A stretch of 64,000 nucleotides of DNA from an uncultured Muribaculaceae bacterium (GTDB lineage: Bacteria > Bacteroidota > Bacteroidia > Bacteroidales > Muribaculaceae): the NCBI GenBank assembly GCA_910589055.1, contig CAJURN010000015.1, forward strand, positions 1 to 64,000. The letters are read 5' to 3'. Positions 60,061 through 64,000 of the stretch are shown piece by piece. The notes below the pieces were generated by a model that did not search any database, was not told the origin of the DNA, and worked only from the letters and a program-made list of their open reading frames with translations. Both the position numbers and the translations under genes were made by a program. Within the stretch, counting starts at the first letter, position 1. Every line of letters begins with the position of its first letter.

Positions 60061-60959
60061 TGGCTGCTTCCGACAAACCGACACTCATCGTAATAACCGG
60101 TCCGACGGCATCGGGAAAGACTTCCCTTGCCATCGCGACCGCTGAAAAATACGGTTGCGACATTATCTCGGCTGATTCACGGCAGATATATCGCGACATC
60201 CCCATAGGCACTGCCGCTCCCACACCCGAGGAGCGGCAGCACGTTTATCACCACTTTGTGGGCATACTTGACCTGGAGGAATATTACAGCGCCGCGCGCT
60301 TCGAGGAAGATGTCATGGCCTTGTTGCCGCGTATGTGGGAGAAATCGCCGGTGGCCGTGATGTGCGGCGGCTCGATGATGTATGTCGATGCGGTGGTAAA
60401 CGGTATTGACGAAATGCCCACTGTCACGGAGTCGATGCGGGCCTACGTACTCGATTTATATAACACGCACGGACTTGAGGCAATCAGGGCACAGCTTGAG
60501 ATATGTGACCCGGTGTATTATGAGCAGGTGGATAAGGATAATCCCCGGCGACTTATCCATGCGCTTGAGATTTCGCTTCAGACGGGACGCCCTTACTCAT
60601 CGTTCCGCTCGGGAATGAAACGTGAGCGCCCGTTTAACGTTGTGAAGTATGCGATTGACCGTCCGAGGGAGGAATTGTTTGCGAGAATAAACATGCGCGT
60701 GGATGCCATGATGGAGGCAGGGCTGCTTGAAGAAGCCCGTGCAGCGCTTGCCAGGGGACCTCTTAACTCGCTGAATACGGTAGGTTATAAAGAACTTGGA
60801 ATGTATTTCCGAGGGGAAATGGATTTGCCAACTGCTGTCGCACGTATAGGCAAGAACACCCGTGTGTATGCTAAAAAGCAACTGACCTGGCTTAAAAAGG
60901 ATGATTCGGTGATATGGTTGCCGCCGACAGCCGGTCCGGAAATGATAGATGTGTCATGA
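60060..60959 (+). CDS. miaA: tRNA dimethylallyltransferase
   Basis: A 299-residue enzyme that adds a dimethylallyl group to A37 of tRNAs reading UNN codons. The P-loop ITGPTASGKTSLAIATA is at 11-27, with ISADSRQIYRDIPIGTA, YSAARFEEDV and the GGSMMYVDAVVNGI segment typical of MiaA; the C-terminal LNTVGYKELGMYFRGE is conserved. The start ATG overlaps the pepT stop by one base, and the end overlaps the convergent YigZ gene by 6 bases. The two tRNA-related genes, hisS and miaA, thus share an operon. Confidence 0.97.
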   Translation: MAASDKPTLIVITGPTASGKTSLAIATAEKYGCDIISADSRQIYRDIPIGTAAPTPEERQHVYHHFVGILDLEEYYSAARFEEDVMALLPRMWEKSPVAVMCGGSMMYVDAVVNGIDEMPTVTESMRAYVLDLYNTHGLEAIRAQLEICDPVYYEQVDKDNPRRLIHALEISLQTGRPYSSFRSGMKRERPFNVVKYAIDRPREELFARINMRVDAMMEAGLLEEARAALARGPLNSLNTVGYKELGMYFRGEMDLPTAVARIGKNTRVYAKKQLTWLKKDDSVIWLPPTAGPEMIDVS

Positions 60960-61544
60960 AAGCGTTACGCCGTCAATATCGGTCAGGCGCGATGTAAGAG
61001 CTTCGAGCTCGTCGGCACGGACACGCAAGGTCATTTCACATGAATTGTCGAAAATCTGGCTTATAATTTCTATATCCGATCCTTTCGTAAGTCGCATGAC
61101 ATCGTTCATGGCGAGATAGGGAAACGAAAATGTCACATCGCTCATATCGTGTCTTTCAATGAGTGTGGCTGCCGACAGCGCTTCCCGCGCCGCCTCGCGG
61201 TAGGCCACGATAAGCCCCGATGTACCGAGCTTGATGCCGCCGAAATATCGAACGACGATGACACACACATTTGTCAGCCCGAATGAATTAATCTGGCCGA
61301 GAATAGGCTTTCCGGCGGTTCCGGACGGTTCGCCGTTGTCGCTTGAGAGAAATTCGGTTCTCGCCGAGCCAATCATATAAGCCCAGCATACATGCCGGGC
61401 ATCAAAGTATTTCTTCTGATATTCGCTTATGCGCTCCTTCGCTTCCGCAGCGCTTTCCACGGGAAAGGCGAAAGCGAGGAATTTACTCATCTTTTCCTTA
61501 TACAGTCCTTCGCTTGCGGACTGGATGGTAGTGAATTTTGCCAA
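60954..61544 (-). CDS. YigZ/IMPACT-family protein
   Basis: A 196-residue protein with the N-terminal UPF0029 (IMPACT) domain: KFLAFAFPVESAAEAKERIS, then DARHVCWAYMIG, SSDNGEPSGTAGKPIL, and CVIVVRYFGGIKLGTSGLIV. A C-terminal ferredoxin-like DUF1949 domain completes the fold (RADELEALTSRLTDIDG). Bacterial members bind nucleic acid or act near translation factors, but a defined role is lacking. It is convergent with miaA (6-base overlap) and lies downstream of cydAB, separated by a strong terminator. Confidence 0.92.
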   Translation of the reverse strand: MAKFTTIQSASEGLYKEKMSKFLAFAFPVESAAEAKERISEYQKKYFDARHVCWAYMIGSARTEFLSSDNGEPSGTAGKPILGQINSFGLTNVCVIVVRYFGGIKLGTSGLIVAYREAAREALSAATLIERHDMSDVTFSFPYLAMNDVMRLTKGSDIEIISQIFDNSCEMTLRVRADELEALTSRLTDIDGVTLS

Positions 61545-61572
61545 TTTATAAGAATAAGTACGGTTAAAATCG

Positions 61573-61606
61573 CGGACGGTGCGGACACATTAAGCCGCAC
61601 CGTCCG
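61573..61606 (-). terminator. Terminator of cydAB
   Basis: CGGACGGTGCGG (61573-61584) pairs perfectly with CCGCACCGTCCG (61595-61606); on the minus strand the tail is CGATTTTAAC. Confidence 0.85.
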
Positions 61607-61618
61607 TGATAGGATAAA

Positions 61619-62758
61619 TTAATAAGAATGTGATTCTTTTTCGAGGTCGCTTCCCGAAATGGGACGCTGGTTCATCTTGTACCATACGTATGCGATGTAT
61701 GCAAGTACGAAGGGCACGCTGATGGATACGATGCTCATCACTTTAAGGGTGAACAGCGATGACGAGCTGTTTGCCAGGCAAAGCGACGACTGCGGATCGG
61801 TGATGGAAGGCAGGTAGGCTGTCGAGTTATATCCTGCGAGGCAGAAGAGTACGATAACAGCGAGTACCGTTCCGATTCCGCTCCACCATATTCCGGCACG
61901 CGAGGTCGAAGAGAAGGCTGTGAGTCCGATTCCGTAAAGTACGGCAACCACACCGATGAGCAGTACGATGATGAGCCACCACATTTCAAGCAGATTATTG
62001 AAGTAGATGTATTCCACGCCGACAAATGTGCCGTTTTCATATCTGAGGCCGTCCGAAGTCAGGAGTACTCCGAGGAAGGCAACGAAGAGTACGGCGAAGA
62101 TAATACCGTTGACGAGCGTCGATCGGCGCATCTTTTTGGTGAGGGCTTCATCGCCCGAGATATTGTTGATGAAATACATCGCTGCAAGTGTGCGGGCCAG
62201 GAAGAATACGGCTACGCCGAGCAGAAGGTTTTTCCAGCAGGCAATGGCCTCGAGACCGTGTGAAGGCGCCCATTGGGAAATCACCGGAGCACCGGCATTG
62301 AGAATATTTGTCTTGGTGACGGTGAACTCTCCGCCGAAGAAGAAAGTTCCCACTGCAACACCTAAAAGCACGCAGCCGAAGAGTCCGTTGAACATCAGGA
62401 AAGCGTCGTAGGTGCGTGTGCCGTAGAGATTGCCGCGTTTGCGACGGAACTCATAGCTCACGGCCTGAAGCACGAAACTGAGCAGGATGAGCATCCACAG
62501 CCAGTATGCGCCACCGAAACTTGTGGAGTAGAACAGGGGGAAGGATGCGAAGAAAGCTCCGCCGAACACAACCAAGGTTGTGAATGTAAGCTCCCATTTG
62601 CGTCCGAGCGAATTAACCATAAGCTGGCGTGTGGGCTCGGAAACGTTGCAGTAGAGCATGGACTGTCCGCCCTGGACAAAGAGCATGAACACTAAGGCCG
62701 CACCAAGCACGGCGATTAACAGCCACCAATAGGCCTGAAGTAATTCTAATTCTGTCAT
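61619..62758 (-). CDS. cydB: Cytochrome bd oxidase subunit II
   Basis: A 379-residue membrane subunit of the high-affinity cytochrome bd quinol oxidase, which reduces O2 to water and lets anaerobes respire nanomolar oxygen. About eight or nine helices are seen; family segments are AYWWLLIAVLGAALVFMLFV at the start, LLSFVLQAVSYEFRRKRGNL, and the C-terminal LKVMSIVSISVPFVLAYIAY. The length is normal. It lies 11 bases after cydA. Confidence 0.96.
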   Translation of the reverse strand: MTELELLQAYWWLLIAVLGAALVFMLFVQGGQSMLYCNVSEPTRQLMVNSLGRKWELTFTTLVVFGGAFFASFPLFYSTSFGGAYWLWMLILLSFVLQAVSYEFRRKRGNLYGTRTYDAFLMFNGLFGCVLLGVAVGTFFFGGEFTVTKTNILNAGAPVISQWAPSHGLEAIACWKNLLLGVAVFFLARTLAAMYFINNISGDEALTKKMRRSTLVNGIIFAVLFVAFLGVLLTSDGLRYENGTFVGVEYIYFNNLLEMWWLIIVLLIGVVAVLYGIGLTAFSSTSRAGIWWSGIGTVLAVIVLFCLAGYNSTAYLPSITDPQSSLCLANSSSSLFTLKVMSIVSISVPFVLAYIAYVWYKMNQRPISGSDLEKESHSY

Positions 62759-62769
62759 GGCTTGGAGTA

Positions 62770-64000
62770 TTAGTGTTTGGATGTTTCAATATCTGTTTTG
62801 GATGTGCGTCCGATGTAGCGGAGCATGATGCTGATCTCGGCCACGAGCAGCAGAGTGAAGATGGTGGCGAAAAGCCAGAATGTCAACTGCACTGACGAGG
62901 CGGGAATGTCGGATATGGCTGCCGTGGTGGGCATGAGATCCTGGATAACCCAGGGCTGACGGCCAACTTCGGCTACAATCCATCCGGCCTGACTGCATAC
63001 CCATACTACGGGAATTGATATGATGCCGACCCAGTGGAGCCAGGATTTTTCAAGGAATTTAATCTTGCGGTAGCTTACGAAGAGTATTACAACGAAAAGC
63101 AGGAGCAGATAGCCTCCGGCCATTACCATGACGCGGAACGAGTAGAAGGTGAGTGCGACAGGAGGTACTGCCTGGGATGCGTCTTTGAAGTAACCGTAGC
63201 CGAAGTTTGCGAAATTCTCTTTGAGGATGGTCTGAGCTTCGTTCATGGCAGTTTCATCACCGGCCTTGCGAGCAGTGTCGAAAGCGAGCAGTGCTTCCTG
63301 AGCTTTCTTGCCGGAAGCGATTTTCTCGGCGTAGGACATGGTGCGCACGGTGTCGCCTTTGGCATCAATGCTCACACCGTTGATAAGATCCTCGATACCG
63401 GGAACGAATGTGTCGGTACGGCCGTCGATGAGGATTGAAAGACCGTAGGGAATGTCAATGCTGAAAGCAAGGGCGTCCTGCTTGTCGCCAAGTTCCTTTG
63501 AATGGTTGAGAACACCCACTCCAACGAGGTCCTGGCCTACGGAGCCGTTGTAAAGGCCTTCCATGGCTGCAAGTTTCATAGGCTGCACGCGGGCTACTTC
63601 CTGAGCCGAGCCGTGTCCGGTGGCAAGTGTGAGCACTATGCCAGCGAAACCGATCCATGCTCCGACAAGCATCGAGCTTTTGGCTGCCTCGACATTGCTT
63701 TTGCGCCACAGAAGCCAACTGCTGACACCGATAACAAACACACCGGCAAGACACCAGCCGCTGAATACGGCGTGGAAAAACTTGTTCATGGCAACGCTGT
63801 TGAAGGCCACTTCCCAGAAATTATCCATCACGTTACGCATCTGTACGGCGTCGAACTCCATGCCCACGGGATTCTGCATCCATGCGTTGGCAACGAGAAT
63901 CCACAGCGCCGACAGCGATACGCCAAGGGCTGTGAGCCATGTGGCTGCAAGGTGGAAGCGTTTGCTCACACGGTTCCATCCGAAGAACATCACCGCCACG
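62770..64000 (-). CDS. cydA: Cytochrome bd oxidase subunit I (N-terminus outside window)
   Basis: The 409 C-terminal residues of the haem-bearing subunit; the gene continues past the right edge, so the first ~100 residues and the start are missing (a full Bacteroidales CydA is about 520 residues). Present are SVAMNKFFHAVFSGWCLAGV, LATGHGSAQEVARVQPMKLA, the Q-loop region, and the conserved VCSQAGWIVAEVGRQPWVI that holds haem ligands and the quinol site. The Q-loop insertion (DTVRTMSYAEKIASGKKAQE) is extended with a helical segment, as seen in other Bacteroidetes. Confidence 0.95.
   Translation of the reverse strand, partial: VAVMFFGWNRVSKRFHLAATWLTALGVSLSALWILVANAWMQNPVGMEFDAVQMRNVMDNFWEVAFNSVAMNKFFHAVFSGWCLAGVFVIGVSSWLLWRKSNVEAAKSSMLVGAWIGFAGIVLTLATGHGSAQEVARVQPMKLAAMEGLYNGSVGQDLVGVGVLNHSKELGDKQDALAFSIDIPYGLSILIDGRTDTFVPGIEDLINGVSIDAKGDTVRTMSYAEKIASGKKAQEALLAFDTARKAGDETAMNEAQTILKENFANFGYGYFKDASQAVPPVALTFYSFRVMVMAGGYLLLLFVVILFVSYRKIKFLEKSWLHWVGIISIPVVWVCSQAGWIVAEVGRQPWVIQDLMPTTAAISDIPASSVQLTFWLFATIFTLLLVAEISIMLRYIGRTSKTDIETSKH

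Noticed and set aside
1..64000. tRNA, rRNA, prophage or IS transposase genes
   Set aside because: I looked for tRNA T-loop strings, rRNA motifs, integrase and DDE/Y1 transposase motifs on both strands and saw none; tRNAscan-SE and Infernal would be decisive.

Overview
This window looks like chromosomal DNA of a Bacteroidales bacterium, most likely family Muribaculaceae; the family assignment is inference. The evidence is Bacteroidetes-type promoters (a -7 element of the form TAnnTTTG, some with TTTG about 20 bases upstream), near absence of Shine-Dalgarno sites, and marker genes: rprX-rprY, a complete nqrABCDEF operon, DUF4373 and DUF1599 proteins, a BT_3928-type DoxX protein, and TlpA with a DUF4369-like N-terminus. 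Most genes are moderately GC-rich. The patches at 10.4-11.7 kb, 24.4-27.8 kb and 39.4-40.9 kb are visibly more AT-rich and hold the least conserved genes. No rRNA, tRNA, CRISPR array, IS transposase or prophage was seen.

Layout. 0.5-8 kb (+): a DUF4373 protein, a secreted GH2 beta-galactosidase, a 560-bp gap packed with hairpins, then udk-lptB and an exported Ntn-hydrolase. 8-15 kb (mostly -): aguA-aguB (agmatine to putrescine) with a small acidic gene in front, a self-contained AAA/DUF4143 ATPase under two operator-like palindromes, a DUF4136 lipoprotein (+), a 29-codon membrane-peptide unit (+), a damaged-looking acyltransferase and a TlpA thioredoxin. 15-20 kb (-): htpG and clpC. 20-24 kb (+): gyrA and a TPR protein. 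24-28 kb: divergent Sel1-like and unknown secreted proteins. 28-34 kb (+): DUF1599, BT_3928, tpiA, SPOR, folE, then BrkB-ridA. 34-39 kb (-): mutS2, two half-size chromate transporters and folC. 39-41 kb (+): a TonB-C-like protein and an aspartyl-protease-like protein. 41-54.8 kb (-): ppdK, nqrA-F, patB-dapF, rprX-rprY. 55-56 kb (-): nhaA. 56.6-61 kb (+): hisS, a lipoprotein, pepT, miaA. 61-64 kb (-): a YigZ/IMPACT protein, then cydB and cydA (cydA runs off the window).

Themes. Energy metabolism is of the gut-anaerobe type: Na+-translocating NADH:quinone reductase, Na+/H+ antiporter, cytochrome bd oxidase, pyruvate phosphate dikinase. Protein quality control (htpG, clpC) and envelope functions (lptB, SPOR, lipoproteins) are also represented. 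No known defence or mobile system is encoded. The least explained signals are non-coding: (i) arrays of 7-9-base purine-rich words that begin at or inside stop codons and fold back on themselves; (ii) a family of small palindromes sharing a TTCGCAGAA core and a TTATTGARGGTRTTG end, including a 142-bp MITE-like copy; (iii) twin TTGTCTT/AAGACAA palindromes on the promoter of the AAA ATPase; (iv) a promoter-terminator-bounded 29-codon hydrophobic peptide; (v) a T12 tract abutting a -7 box.
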